Notes: generated from the letters alone by a model not told the origin. A stretch of DNA of 64,000 nucleotides from Chitinophaga agri (GCF_010093065.1 NZ_CP048113.1:4774001-4838000), one strand, 5' to 3'. Shown: positions 34,742 through 44,079, counted from the stretch's first letter. Numbers and translations: made by a program.

Positions 34742-34798
34742 GTAAAAAAACAGAAGGAGAAAACGGTGGCTATCTCTAACGCACGTCTTCTCCTTCTG
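34742..34798 (-). terminator. Terminator of pheS
   Basis: CAGAAGGAGAA (34751-34761) pairs with TTCTCCTTCTG (34788-34798). Read on the minus strand, the stem is followed by seven T residues. The loop is long (26 bases). Confidence 0.6.
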
Positions 34799-34817
34799 AA
34801 AAGAATAATTTATGTCG

Positions 34818-35846
34818 TCAAAGCGCACCCTCGAACTGCTCAAGGAACCTGGTGTCGTTCTCTGAGAACAGGCGAAGATCTTTGATCTGGTAGTTCAACA
34901 TGGTAATTCGTTCGATACCCATACCGAAAGCAAAACCGGTATATTTCTCCGGATCGATACCACAGTTTTCCAGCACTTTAGGATGTACCATACCACAACC
35001 CAGGATCTCTACCCAGCCGGTATGTTTACAAACGTTACATCCGGAACCACCACAGATCTGACAGGAAATGTCCATTTCTGCACTTGGCTCAGTGAACGGG
35101 AAGTAGGAGGGACGGAAGCGGATACGGGTGGTATCTCCGAACAGCTCCTTTACGAAATGGTAGAGCGTCTGTTTCAGATCAGCAAACGATACATTCTCAT
35201 CAATGTACAGGCCTTCTACCTGATGGAAGAAGCAATGTGCTCTTGCTGAAATGGTCTCGTTACGGTACACACGACCCGGGCAAATGATACGGATCGGCAG
35301 TTTGCCGGACTCCATTGCTCTTACCTGTACAGAAGACGTATGGGTACGCAGTAACCAATCCGGATGCTTACTGATATAGAATGTGTCCTGCATATCGCGG
35401 GCAGGGTGATTTTCCGGCAGATTTAACGCTGTAAAGTTATGCCAGTCGTCTTCTATCTCCGGACCTTCCGCAATAGCGAAGCCCAGGCGTTCAAATATGC
35501 TGATAATCTTATTTCTTACTACGCTGATCGGGTGACGGGTACCCAGTCTGTGTGGTTCTGCAGGCAGGGTCAGGTCAGCATCGGTGCTGGCTACAGCGCC
35601 GTTGTCTTTCAGGTGCTCAAACTGAGCATACCTTTCCTCCGCCAGCTGTTTAAAGCCGTTCAGTACCTGTCCGAACTCTTTTTTACGGTCGTTAGGCACC
35701 TGCTTCATTTCGCCAAACATGGCTTTTACGATTCCTTTGGTACCAAGGAATTTAATGCGGTACTGTTCAAGATCCGCAGCTGTGGCTGGTTCAAATCCCA
35801 GAATTTCCTGTTTGTAGGCAGCTATTTGCTGTTCTATCTGCTCCAT
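34818..35846 (-). CDS. pheS: Phenylalanine-tRNA ligase alpha subunit
   Basis: Charges tRNA-Phe together with PheT, which is not in the window. The 342-residue protein has the N-terminal coiled-coil (about 1-85) and a class II synthetase core. Motif 2 is around CPGRVYRNETISARAHCFFHQVEG, motif 3 around GFAFGMGIERITMLNYQI. It also has RPSYFPFTEPSAEMDI and a CX2C-X4-CX2C type insertion (CQICGGSGCNVCKHTGW). The ATG at 35846 is preferred over the TTG at 35855. Confidence 0.96.
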   Translation of the reverse strand: MEQIEQQIAAYKQEILGFEPATAADLEQYRIKFLGTKGIVKAMFGEMKQVPNDRKKEFGQVLNGFKQLAEERYAQFEHLKDNGAVASTDADLTLPAEPHRLGTRHPISVVRNKIISIFERLGFAIAEGPEIEDDWHNFTALNLPENHPARDMQDTFYISKHPDWLLRTHTSSVQVRAMESGKLPIRIICPGRVYRNETISARAHCFFHQVEGLYIDENVSFADLKQTLYHFVKELFGDTTRIRFRPSYFPFTEPSAEMDISCQICGGSGCNVCKHTGWVEILGCGMVHPKVLENCGIDPEKYTGFAFGMGIERITMLNYQIKDLRLFSENDTRFLEQFEGAL

Positions 35847-35862
35847 AGTCCGCAAATATAAT

Positions 35863-36552
35863 TTAAAAGATCAGTTTATAACCAACCCCTCTTATATTCA
35901 CGATCTGTACCCGCGGATCGTCTTTCAGGTACCTTCTAAGCTTGGTGATAAACACGTCCATGCTCCTGGCATTGAAGAAACTATCATCCCCCCAGAGGTC
36001 CAGCAATACCGTCTTCCTTTCCATGACCTGGTTCAGGTTATCCGACAAACGGCGTAATATTTCCGCCTCCCGGTGGGAGAGGAATGCTGTCTGGTTATTA
36101 CGCGTCAGCGTCTGCTTGGTATAGTTAAATGAATACTGGCCAATGGAAATCTCATCCGAACTGGCAGCCGGCGCGGCTCCGTTTGCCTCTTTAAACCGCT
36201 GCAATAGCGCCTTGATACGGACAATCAGCTCATCCATACTGAACGGCTTCTTCAGGTAATCATTGCCCCCCAGCTCAAACCCTTTCACCACATCCGTCGT
36301 CTGGGACTTTGCTGTCAGAAAAATGATAGGCGTCGTCTTATCCTGTCTTCTGATCTCCGTGGTGACCGTAAACCCGTCCATATTCGGCATCATAATATCC
36401 AGCACGACTACATCCGGCTGATGCTCCTGGTATAAACGGAGCCCTTCCTTTCCATCTGCTGCATATAACATCTCAAAGCCTCTCATTTCCAGACTATCCT
36501 TCACGATCTGTCCTAACTGCCATTCATCCTCTATCAATAATACTTTAGACAT
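35863..36552 (-). CDS. OmpR-type response regulator
   Basis: A 229-residue regulator. The receiver (about 1-118) has IEDEW, phosphoacceptor Asp52 in VVVLDIMMPNMDG, Thr in FLTAKSQTT and Lys in YLKKPFSMDE. A short linker rich in Ala leads to a winged helix (about 135-229) with LSHREAEILRRLSDNLNQVM, ARSMDVFITKLRRYLKDD and the wing IRGVGYKLIF. It follows its kinase by 11 bases. A phased TTAAC array in the divergent promoter region upstream of the kinase is a plausible binding site. Confidence 0.93.
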   Translation of the reverse strand: MSKVLLIEDEWQLGQIVKDSLEMRGFEMLYAADGKEGLRLYQEHQPDVVVLDIMMPNMDGFTVTTEIRRQDKTTPIIFLTAKSQTTDVVKGFELGGNDYLKKPFSMDELIVRIKALLQRFKEANGAAPAASSDEISIGQYSFNYTKQTLTRNNQTAFLSHREAEILRRLSDNLNQVMERKTVLLDLWGDDSFFNARSMDVFITKLRRYLKDDPRVQIVNIRGVGYKLIF

Positions 36553-36563
36553 AATTGCTCGTA

Positions 36564-37985
36564 TTAAACCAGTATTTGTATGATAAATTCACTTCCTTTT
36601 TCCGGCTCACTGTGTACGGTGATGGTGCCTCCATGCAGCTCCACTATCTTCTTCACATAACTCAACCCGAGCCCAAATCCCTTCACATTATGCAGGTTAC
36701 CGGTCGGTACACGGAAGAAGGTATCAAAAATGTTCTGCTGATATACCTTCGGGATACCGATCCCGTTATCTTTCACCCGAATCACCAGCTTACTTCCCTC
36801 CAGTGCCGTTTTGATATAGACGGAAGGCTGATCTCCGGAGTATTTTATCGCATTGTCCACCAGGTTACTGACTGCATTTGTCAGATGCGTCCTGTCTATA
36901 TTGACCAGCTGTTCTCCCAGCAGATTATCAAACCTGAACTGTACCGGACGGTTGTACTTCAACTGATGATTGGTTATAATACTGTCCATCACTTCGCTTA
37001 GGTCTGTCGGCTCTCTGAACAATTCTATCTCCTCATTCTCCTCTGCCGCAATATGCAGTACTTTTTCCACCAGGTCGGACAACCGTTGTAACTCCTGCTT
37101 TGAAATATCCAGGTACATCTGTGTCTTCCGCTGATCGTTCAGTGCATTAAAGTTCTGCATAGCTTCAACGGCTGCGTAGACCGTTGCAATGGGTGTTTTC
37201 AGCTCATGCGTCATGTTATTGATAAAATCGTTCTTCACCTCTGACAATCGCTTCTGTTTCAATATCGTACGCAGCATATACACGAAGCAGAGCGTCGTCA
37301 GCACTAATAACAAAAGAGAACCGATCAGCGTCCACATCATCTTTGTCAGTATATATTCCAGCGGCGATTCAAACTTAGCCTGGACAAAAAGGTTGCTGGC
37401 CGCATTAAAAGGAATTTTAGATGTCTGTAGCGGGGGACGTTTTCTTAAACTGTCCCGGAACCCTTCTCTGGAAAAACCGTTAAAATCAATATGAAAAGTA
37501 TCCAGCGAATACGCTGTAAGTATCTGACGGGAATGAAGTTCTGAAGTAAATAAAGAATCCAGTTTAATGAGCTTCACACTGTCACTTAACAGGCTGTTGA
37601 GCAATATCAGGTCAGATATCTGTCTCGCAAGCGTATCTGCATACTCCCGCTTCGAAGAGTCATTACTTCCCCGGAAATCTCTCCTTCGTTTAATTGTGTC
37701 TGTTAAATAAGTGCTTTGCTTTCTTCTGATGATAGGCTCTTCCATCTGCATATCATGCGGTGGCATTCTGAAAGAATCCCGGTCCCTGCCCGGATTTCTG
37801 AAATACCTGCGTACATCTGCAAACTGTTTATTAAATACAGCCGTGCGCAGCGATTCATTGATATCTTTGTTAAACTGATCAAGCTGTATACGGTAAGAAT
37901 TGTATAACCAGTATCCCTGAAAGAGATAGATGCCTACTATGCAGACACACATTAATATCAGAATATTCCGGATCCGTTGACGCAT
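36564..37985 (-). CDS. Sensor histidine kinase with large periplasmic domain
   Basis: A 473-residue kinase. Membrane helices at about 8-30 and 215-240 enclose a periplasmic domain of roughly 185 residues that matches no family I recognise. The cytoplasmic part has His260 in NNMTHELKTPIATVYAAVEAM, an intact N box (NLVDNAIKYSG), G1 KDNGIGIP, F box FDTFFRVP and G2 KGFGLGLSYVKKIVELHGG. The partner regulator is 11 bases downstream. The pair is divergent from the GLPGLI/outer-membrane genes across about 175 bases that contain candidate regulator sites. An envelope-related signal is plausible but unproven. Confidence 0.93.
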   Translation of the reverse strand: MRQRIRNILILMCVCIVGIYLFQGYWLYNSYRIQLDQFNKDINESLRTAVFNKQFADVRRYFRNPGRDRDSFRMPPHDMQMEEPIIRRKQSTYLTDTIKRRRDFRGSNDSSKREYADTLARQISDLILLNSLLSDSVKLIKLDSLFTSELHSRQILTAYSLDTFHIDFNGFSREGFRDSLRKRPPLQTSKIPFNAASNLFVQAKFESPLEYILTKMMWTLIGSLLLLVLTTLCFVYMLRTILKQKRLSEVKNDFINNMTHELKTPIATVYAAVEAMQNFNALNDQRKTQMYLDISKQELQRLSDLVEKVLHIAAEENEEIELFREPTDLSEVMDSIITNHQLKYNRPVQFRFDNLLGEQLVNIDRTHLTNAVSNLVDNAIKYSGDQPSVYIKTALEGSKLVIRVKDNGIGIPKVYQQNIFDTFFRVPTGNLHNVKGFGLGLSYVKKIVELHGGTITVHSEPEKGSEFIIQILV

Positions 37986-38019
37986 ATGTGCCAGTTTTCA
38001 CTTTAAATAAGATGAGTTC

Positions 38020-38032
38020 CCCGGTAACCGGG
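38020..38032. repeat. Short palindrome near the kinase gene start
   Basis: CCCGGTAACCGGG, a perfect 6-bp dyad with one central base, lies 35 bases upstream of the kinase start codon on its leader side. It may be an operator or chance. Confidence 0.3.
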
Positions 38033-38076
38033 TTTGATGCAAATCTATTGGTTCCTCCTGTACCCACTCTATGCCC

Positions 38077-38116
38077 TTAACAGTAATTAACAGTAAATAA
38101 AGCTATTTAACCAACA
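38077..38116. promoter_or_regulatory. 10-bp phased TTAAC array, candidate OmpR-family binding site
   Basis: TTAACAGTAA occurs twice in direct tandem (38077-38086, 38087-38096). After one divergent 10-bp unit (ATAAAGCTAT) comes TTAACCAACA (38107-38116). TTAAC therefore recurs at exact 10-bp phase on one DNA face, as OmpR-family dimers use. It lies between the divergent kinase-regulator genes and the GLPGLI/outer-membrane pair. Confidence 0.6.
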
Positions 38117-38162
38117 AATGGAAAACGAATAGTGACTTTTGTATCAGAAAAAATCAGCGTAT

Positions 38163-38921
38163 ATGAAGCACTTACCAAAGACACTCCTCAGCGCCGCATT
38201 GATAGCCTTTACCGCTATGACGGCCTTTGCACAGGATAAGAATACAGGTGTAATAGACTATGAAGTCAATGCTAAAATGCCCCAGCGTGGTGGTGCAGAA
38301 GGTGATGGAGAAGAGCAGGTGATCACGTTTAACCAGCATTTCTACTTCTCCGGTGGAAAGGGTAAGCTGGATACAGAACGTCCTAACTTTGGCGGTGGAC
38401 GCCCTGGTGGCGCCGGCGGCCCTGGTGGACAAGGCGGTGGCCGTGGTGGTCGCTTCTCAGGTATGCGTGGCCCTGGTGGTAATGCATATGTAGACCTGTC
38501 CGGCAAAAAGTACCTCCAGCTATTCTCCAAACCAGACGATACCACTAAAGTATATTTCGCGGAAGAAGCCTATGCTGCAGCAAAAGAGCCCAAGCTGAGC
38601 GAAAAAACAAAGAAAATAGCGGGCTTCAGCTGTAAGAAAGCCACAGTTACCATCCGTAATGAAGAATACACCGTATGGTACACCCAGGACCTGCCATTCA
38701 GCTACAGCCCGATCAATGGTCTCCTGCCTGAAGGCAATGGCGTTGTACTCTCTGCCGAAGGCAGCCGCCGCTCGTTCACAGCTACGAAAGTGGATTTCAA
38801 ACCAGTTACTGTCGACCTTTCCATACCTGCCAACGCAGAAAAAGTAACTGAGGACCAATTACGTGAAATGCGTCGTGAGACGATGCAGCGTTTCCGCGAC
38901 AGACAAAACGGAAACAACTAA
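38163..38921 (+). CDS. GLPGLI-family exported protein with glycine-rich insert
   Basis: A 252-residue protein with a signal peptide (about 1-23, ending TAFAQ). The GLPGLI-type pattern is visible: KIAGFSCKKATVTIRNEEYTVWYTQDLPFSYSPINGL, where the usual GLPGL motif is shifted to GLLPEGNGVVL. Between about residues 78 and 107 a Gly-rich stretch (FGGGRPGGAGGPGGQGGGRG and on) interrupts the fold. The frame opens earlier at a TTG (38139), but the ATG at 38163 gives the signal peptide. GLPGLI genes commonly precede an outer-membrane beta-barrel gene, as here. The biochemical role is unknown. Confidence 0.75.
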   Translation: MKHLPKTLLSAALIAFTAMTAFAQDKNTGVIDYEVNAKMPQRGGAEGDGEEQVITFNQHFYFSGGKGKLDTERPNFGGGRPGGAGGPGGQGGGRGGRFSGMRGPGGNAYVDLSGKKYLQLFSKPDDTTKVYFAEEAYAAAKEPKLSEKTKKIAGFSCKKATVTIRNEEYTVWYTQDLPFSYSPINGLLPEGNGVVLSAEGSRRSFTATKVDFKPVTVDLSIPANAEKVTEDQLREMRRETMQRFRDRQNGNN

Positions 38922-38927
38922 GAACCG

Positions 38928-38935
38928 TAAGTTTG
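38928..38935 (+). promoter_or_regulatory. -7 element upstream of the outer-membrane beta-barrel gene
   Basis: TAAGTTTG matches TAnnTTTG, just after the GLPGLI stop codon and 31 bases before the ATG at 38966. It may give separate expression; no -33 element is seen. Confidence 0.4.
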
Positions 38936-38965
38936 CATCGTGTCCTCATTACCAACACCCTTTTC

Positions 38966-41836
38966 ATGAAAAGATTTACCCTTATAGCTATAACACTGTT
39001 CCTGTTTGCGCTGACCACACAAGCGCAACAGGGACAGATTAAAGGCTTACTGACTGACTCTTCTGCTACGCACCCTTTGCCGGATGCGACAGTTGCCCTG
39101 CTGAATGGACGAGATTCTTCCCTGGCTCAGACTTCCTTTACCGATAAAAAAGGTGCCTTCTCTTTCCCGGGCATCGCATTAGGCGACTACAGGATATATA
39201 TTACGTTCCTGGGTTACAGGCCTGTATTTAAAAGTGTTACGATATCTGCAGCCCAGCCCGTGCTTGACATGGGCACCATCCAGCTGAAAGGCAATGGCCT
39301 GCAGCTGAATGAAGTGGAAATTGTCCAGGAAGTACCGCCCATCACCGTTAAAAAAGACACGCTTGAATTCAATGCCGGGTCTTTTAAGACAAGGGAAAAT
39401 GCTGTAGTAGAAGATCTGTTAAAGAAACTGCCTGGTGTAACCGTTGACAAAGATGGGGCAGTGACTGCGCAGGGTGAAACCGTCAAAAGGGTATTGGTAG
39501 ATGGTAAACCTTTCTTTGGCGATGATCCGAAACTGGCTACTAAAAACCTTCCTGCTGATATCATTGATAAGATCCAGCTGATAGACCGTAAGTCCGATCA
39601 GTCGCAATTTACTGGTATTGACGATGGTAACACAGAAAAAACGATCAACATCACCCTGAAAAAAGATAAAAAACAGGGCTTTTTCGGCCGTGCTTCCGCT
39701 GGTTATGGTGATAACGACCGCTTCGCAGTCAATACAAGCCTGAACCATTTCAATAATGACCTGCAGCTCTCCTTCCTTGGTGGTGGTAACAACATCAACA
39801 ACATGGGCTACACCTTTAATGACGTCTTTAACTTCAGCGGTGGCGGTGGTGGAGGAGGCGGTGGCCGTGCCGGTGGGGGAGGCCGTGGTGCTGCACAATC
39901 TACTTTCGGTAACCTGGGTGGTAACAACAACACAGGCATCACGCGTAACTGGAATGCGGGTTTAAACTTCAACCAGACATTCAATTCTAAACTGAAAATA
40001 GGTGGAAGTTATTTCGTCAGCGATACACGTACAGAGACCAGCCGAACGAGTGATAAACAGACCTTCCTGCAGGATAGCACATTCTTTTATAACCAGCAGT
40101 CCGGCTCTGTTACCAATAATACCAACCACAAACTTGACATGCGGGTGGAGTACCAGATCGACTCCATGCATTCACTGATCGTGACGCCAACCCTGAGTTA
40201 TTCAGAAGGCGGTACCAATTCACTCAACAACTATCAGTCGCTCGATAAGAACAGGGTACAGACCATTGATGGTACTTCGGATAACCGTAGTCATGCTACC
40301 TCGCCGAACTTCTCCACCAATGCATTGTTCCGCAAAAAATTTAATAAGGTGGGCCGCACATTGAGTGTGAACTTCTCCTTCGGATATAATACTACCGACA
40401 GACAGAACTTCTTCAAAACAAGAGATACGCATCTTGGCACAGATACGACTGACGCCTATTTCACCGGCTATGACCGTATGACCAGTGCAGACAACAAGGG
40501 GCGTAATCTAGGAACCAGACTGACGTATACGGAACCGCTCATGAAAGATCGTTTCCTTGAACTGACCTACAGCTTTAATAACAATTACAGCAATTCAAAA
40601 AACCTTACCTATGATGTAAATGGTGATGGTAAATATGACCTGCTGAACGATAGTCTGAGCAACCTGTTTGAAAATACATTCACAACACAACAGGCAGGCA
40701 TTAACATCCGGACGCAGAAACTGAAGTATGATTATACCTTTGGTATGAACGTGCAGTTTGCCAGTCTTGTAAACGATAACGTAAGCCGTAATACACATAT
40801 TGATCAGCGTACGGTAAACTTCTACCCATCCGCATCATTCAACTATAATTTCCAGAAAGGAAAAAGATTACGTCTGCGGTATAATGGTAGTACCACACAG
40901 CCTACTGTATCACAGTTACAACCACTACCAGACCTTACCAGTTCGCTGTACGTCCCACAGGGAAATCCGGATCTGAAGCCGTCCTTCCAACACAGCGTGA
41001 ACCTGGGTTACAATATGTTTAACAGCAGCACATTCAGAGGTTTCATCACAGGTGTAAGTGCAAATATGACAAGCAATAAAATTGTAAATGCCAACCGTGT
41101 TGATACTTCCGGTAAGCAATACACGAAACCAATGAATGCCAATGGAGCCTATAGTGCCAACGCATTTATGGTGAATATCTTCCCACTTAAAAAACTGAAC
41201 AGCTCACTGAACCTCAATACAAATCTGAACTATACCAGGGACGTCAGTTTCACCAGCAGTAGCGCAGATTTCTCAAGACTGGGAAGAAATTATACAAAGA
41301 ACTTCAGTGTCTCACAGGGCATCAGCTTCAATTATAGCCATAAAGAGCTGTTTGATATCTCTACCTCTGCGAATATCAATTACCAGGGAGCCCGGTATGA
41401 TATTCAGCCAAACAATAACACCAACTATTTCAACTATGCATTCTCCCTTGACTATAACATCAATCTGCCACTTGGGCTGATCATTGGAAGCGATATTACC
41501 TATACGCTGAATGCGGGCAGGGCAGAAGGTTACAACGTTGATGTGACGATGCTGAATGCGTTTGTATCTAAAAGCGTGTTTAAGAATAAGAGAGGTCTGA
41601 TCAAACTTTCGGGGTACGACCTGCTAAATCAGAACGTCAGCATCAGCCGTAACATCGGTGAAAACTACATCGAAGATGTGAATAACATGGTATTGCAACG
41701 CTACTTTATGCTAAGCTTTACGTTCTTCATCAACAAGTTCACCGGCAGCGGGAATAACAATAATAACATGGAGCGTCGCAGGATGGGTAACCCGGGAATG
41801 CGCATGGGCACTCCGATGATGATGCCAAGAGGTTAG
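38966..41836 (+). CDS. Outer-membrane beta-barrel protein with carboxypeptidase-like regulatory domain
   Basis: A 956-residue TonB-receptor-like protein. A signal peptide (about 1-21) is followed by a carboxypeptidase-regulatory-like domain (about 24-105; DATVALLNGRDSSLAQTSFT, GDYRIYITFLGYRP). A plug-like region comes next (about 125-215; VVEDLLKKLPGVTVDKDGAV, RVLVDGKPFFGDDPK), then a long beta-barrel with aromatic strand ends. A glycine run (about 290-307) sits in an early barrel loop, and the C-terminus is Met/Arg/Gly-rich. The ATG at 38966 is preferred to the TTG at 38933. It probably moves or secretes a ligand with the GLPGLI protein; the substrate is unknown and no SusD partner is nearby. 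Confidence 0.87.
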   Translation: MKRFTLIAITLFLFALTTQAQQGQIKGLLTDSSATHPLPDATVALLNGRDSSLAQTSFTDKKGAFSFPGIALGDYRIYITFLGYRPVFKSVTISAAQPVLDMGTIQLKGNGLQLNEVEIVQEVPPITVKKDTLEFNAGSFKTRENAVVEDLLKKLPGVTVDKDGAVTAQGETVKRVLVDGKPFFGDDPKLATKNLPADIIDKIQLIDRKSDQSQFTGIDDGNTEKTINITLKKDKKQGFFGRASAGYGDNDRFAVNTSLNHFNNDLQLSFLGGGNNINNMGYTFNDVFNFSGGGGGGGGGRAGGGGRGAAQSTFGNLGGNNNTGITRNWNAGLNFNQTFNSKLKIGGSYFVSDTRTETSRTSDKQTFLQDSTFFYNQQSGSVTNNTNHKLDMRVEYQIDSMHSLIVTPTLSYSEGGTNSLNNYQSLDKNRVQTIDGTSDNRSHATSPNFSTNALFRKKFNKVGRTLSVNFSFGYNTTDRQNFFKTRDTHLGTDTTDAYFTGYDRMTSADNKGRNLGTRLTYTEPLMKDRFLELTYSFNNNYSNSKNLTYDVNGDGKYDLLNDSLSNLFENTFTTQQAGINIRTQKLKYDYTFGMNVQFASLVNDNVSRNTHIDQRTVNFYPSASFNYNFQKGKRLRLRYNGSTTQPTVSQLQPLPDLTSSLYVPQGNPDLKPSFQHSVNLGYNMFNSSTFRGFITGVSANMTSNKIVNANRVDTSGKQYTKPMNANGAYSANAFMVNIFPLKKLNSSLNLNTNLNYTRDVSFTSSSADFSRLGRNYTKNFSVSQGISFNYSHKELFDISTSANINYQGARYDIQPNNNTNYFNYAFSLDYNINLPLGLIIGSDITYTLNAGRAEGYNVDVTMLNAFVSKSVFKNKRGLIKLSGYDLLNQNVSISRNIGENYIEDVNNMVLQRYFMLSFTFFINKFTGSGNNNNNMERRRMGNPGMRMGTPMMMPRG

Positions 41837-41854
41837 GAAGCTAATTACTGTAAA

Positions 41855-41889
41855 GAAAAAGGTCTCACAAATTGTGAGACCTTTTTTTA
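41855..41889. terminator. Intrinsic terminator after the outer-membrane gene
   Basis: AAAAAGGTCTCACAA pairs with TTGTGAGACCTTTTTTT with almost no loop, and a seven-T tract follows. Confidence 0.88.
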
Positions 41890-42031
41890 TGTAAGATGCT
41901 GTAAAATGACTCCGACGTTGATGAAATTTTGAAAGGTTGAAAGGATAACAAAGGTGGGGGCGTACTTCCTCAATCATACCTCCAGCTTCGAAACCTTACA
42001 ACCTTAGTATTTTTTGTTGGTGCTTATGGTA

Positions 42032-42349
42032 CTATACACCGGCTACCTTGTACCTGCGTACTTTTTGAGCCGTCTTGCGTTCCCTGATGCTCTGCGTCAC
42101 TTTTCTTACTACCCAGCTCAGTGTAAATGTTGGAATAAAATCCAGACCAGGGAATAGTTCTTCAATAAAGTTGAACACACTTCCAAAAGCCCCCAGGTTA
42201 CTGCCAAACATCCTGTAAAAAATAATAGCAGAAATTGGGGCCCAGATCACATCACTTACTTCTCCTAAAACCGGCACAGAATAACTTGCACATCCGATCA
42301 GGTCCATTACAATACAAGTCCATAATGCAGGGGTAAATCTTCTTTCCAT
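42032..42349 (-). CDS. Small membrane protein of unknown function
   Basis: I do not recognise a named family. The 105-residue product has two hydrophobic stretches (about 8-50 and 66-88) separated by SNLGAFGSVFNFIEELFPG, and a basic C-terminus (SIRERKTAQKVRRYKVAGV), indicating an inner-membrane protein with a cytoplasmic tail. It has an unusually strong ribosome-binding site for this phylum (GGAGG, 6 bases before the ATG). It is convergent with the outer-membrane gene and divergent from the isomerase gene. Confidence 0.72.
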   Translation of the reverse strand: MERRFTPALWTCIVMDLIGCASYSVPVLGEVSDVIWAPISAIIFYRMFGSNLGAFGSVFNFIEELFPGLDFIPTFTLSWVVRKVTQSIRERKTAQKVRRYKVAGV

Positions 42350-42646
42350 AGACCTCCGCTTTAAATGTTAACAATGTATAATCAAATAGCTTACCAATCT
42401 TAATTACGGTTGAACGGTACGGGAATTACGATGCGGCGTTGTGGCGTTTTTTTGGAGTAATGATCTGTTTAACAAGCTCTTAAAAAATGCTGATTGATTT
42501 ATCTGTGTATTCGTAACCCTTAAAATCAAACATAATCGTCGGCTAAATATTATAACGTATTGGCGCTACATAAAGTTACGAAGTATTTAACGGAACAGAT
42601 CTACGGAAATTTAAATTGCGTAGTTTCACGTAAACTGTAATCCGAC

Positions 42647-43540
42647 ATGCTTAACGAAAATTCCCGCCGCGATATGATTAAGAAAGCCGCTGCAATGGCA
42701 TTTGCTTCGACTTCCCTCGCCTCTCTTACTACCCGTGTAATGGCGCACGAGAGTACGATGGATGAAAAACTAAAAGGCCAGATTAACCACTCCGTTTGTG
42801 CCTGGTGCTATAATGACATTCCACTGGAAGAACTTTGTAAAGCCGCTAACAGAATCGGTATTCAGTCAATCGACCTGCTGGACCCGAAAGATTTTGCCAC
42901 CGCAAAGAAATATGACCTGACCTGTGCGATGGTCGCCTCAATTAACAAAGACTGGGGTATTACAAAAGGATGGAACCGGGAAGCACATCACGATCAGTTA
43001 GTTACATACTATGAACATCTCATAGATGAGACGGCTAAAGCTGGTTTTACTAACCTGATCTGTTTTTCCGGGAACCGTGACGGACTGGATGACCAGGCGG
43101 GTGTGGAAAACTGCGCCAAAGGACTGAAACGCATTATGAGCTATGCGGAAAAGAAAAAGGTGACCATTGTGATGGAACTGCTTAACAGCAAGGTAAACCA
43201 TCCTGATTATCAGTGTGACCATACCGACTGGGGTGTTGAACTCTGTAAATCAATCGGTTCAGACCGCTTCAAATTATTATATGATATTTACCATATGCAG
43301 ATCATGGAAGGAGATGTGATCCGCACTATCCAGAATAATCACCAGTATTTTGCACACTATCATACAGGTGGCGTTCCGGGCAGAAATGAAATAGACGAAT
43401 CACAGGAACTGTACTATCCGGCTATTATGAAAGCCATCCACGACACGGGATTCAAAGGCTTTGTGGCACAGGAGTTTGTGCCTAAACGTACGGACAAACT
43501 GGCGTCGCTGAAACAAGCCGTGGCCATTTGCGATATCTAA
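42647..43540 (+). CDS. Exported hydroxypyruvate-isomerase-like TIM-barrel protein
   Basis: A 297-residue protein of the xylose isomerase-like/Hyi family. The N-terminus looks like a Tat signal (NSRRDMIKKAAAMAFASTS), implying export in folded form. The barrel carries INHSVCAWCYNDIPLEELC and CFSGNRDGLDDQAG. The metal-site Glu is in VTIVMELLNSKVNHPDYQCD, then LLYDIYHMQIMEGD, an HYHTGGVPGRNE His and GFVAQEFVP Glu. Family members isomerise hydroxypyruvate or act on sugars; the substrate in the periplasm is unknown. Its last four bases overlap the convergent acetyltransferase gene. Confidence 0.87.
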   Translation: MLNENSRRDMIKKAAAMAFASTSLASLTTRVMAHESTMDEKLKGQINHSVCAWCYNDIPLEELCKAANRIGIQSIDLLDPKDFATAKKYDLTCAMVASINKDWGITKGWNREAHHDQLVTYYEHLIDETAKAGFTNLICFSGNRDGLDDQAGVENCAKGLKRIMSYAEKKKVTIVMELLNSKVNHPDYQCDHTDWGVELCKSIGSDRFKLLYDIYHMQIMEGDVIRTIQNNHQYFAHYHTGGVPGRNEIDESQELYYPAIMKAIHDTGFKGFVAQEFVPKRTDKLASLKQAVAICDI

Positions 43541-44079
43541 TATTTCCAGTCCTGCTTCAGGATCCCCATCACGACGGTATCCACATACTGCCCATGTAAT
43601 TTGGCACTGTGGCGAAGAATACCCTCTTTGGTAAAACCGAGCCTGATGGGGATCTGAGCGCTGGATGTATTCTGTAATGCAAACCTGATCTCCAGTTTAT
43701 TCAGTCTCAGCGATTCAAATGCAAACGAAATAAGGGCCTTACAGGCATTTACTACCAATCCTTTCCCCCGGAAATCCTCTCCCAGCCAATACCCGATCTC
43801 TGCCTTTTCCAGCTGATGATCCCAGCCATGCAGGTCAATTACGCCACCTAATTCTCCCTGATACCATATCCCCATAGCAATCGCCTCACGATCTTCGGCC
43901 TTGCGAAGCATCATCTCAATAAAACGAAGTGTATGTTCCTGCTGGGTGTTATAGTCCACCCACGGCAGGAATCGGCGAAGACTCTTTCTGGAATGATCCA
44001 GTTGGTTATAGAGGGCCGGGGCATGTTCAGGTTGCAACTGCCTTAACACAACAGCCTCGTTAACAGGTAATTCCAGCAT
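43537..44079 (-). CDS. GNAT-family N-acetyltransferase, RimJ/RimL type
   Basis: A 180-residue GNAT enzyme. It shows an N-terminal VLRQLQPEHAPALYNQL, the strand pair IDLHGWDHQLEKAEIGYWLGEDFRGKGLV with the acetyl-CoA loop, and the C-terminal LEIRFALQNTSSAQIPIRLGFTKEGILRH, all typical of RimL-like enzymes that acetylate protein N-termini or small amines. The ATG at 44079 is preferred over an upstream TTG at 44106 because a terminator hairpin lies between them. The gene ends in a four-base overlap with the convergent isomerase-like gene. Confidence 0.87.
   Translation of the reverse strand: MLELPVNEAVVLRQLQPEHAPALYNQLDHSRKSLRRFLPWVDYNTQQEHTLRFIEMMLRKAEDREAIAMGIWYQGELGGVIDLHGWDHQLEKAEIGYWLGEDFRGKGLVVNACKALISFAFESLRLNKLEIRFALQNTSSAQIPIRLGFTKEGILRHSAKLHGQYVDTVVMGILKQDWKY

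Noticed and set aside
39756..39965. Small plus-strand frame in the glycine-rich region
   Set aside because: An alternative frame of GGT-rich sequence within the outer-membrane protein gene; low-complexity artefact.
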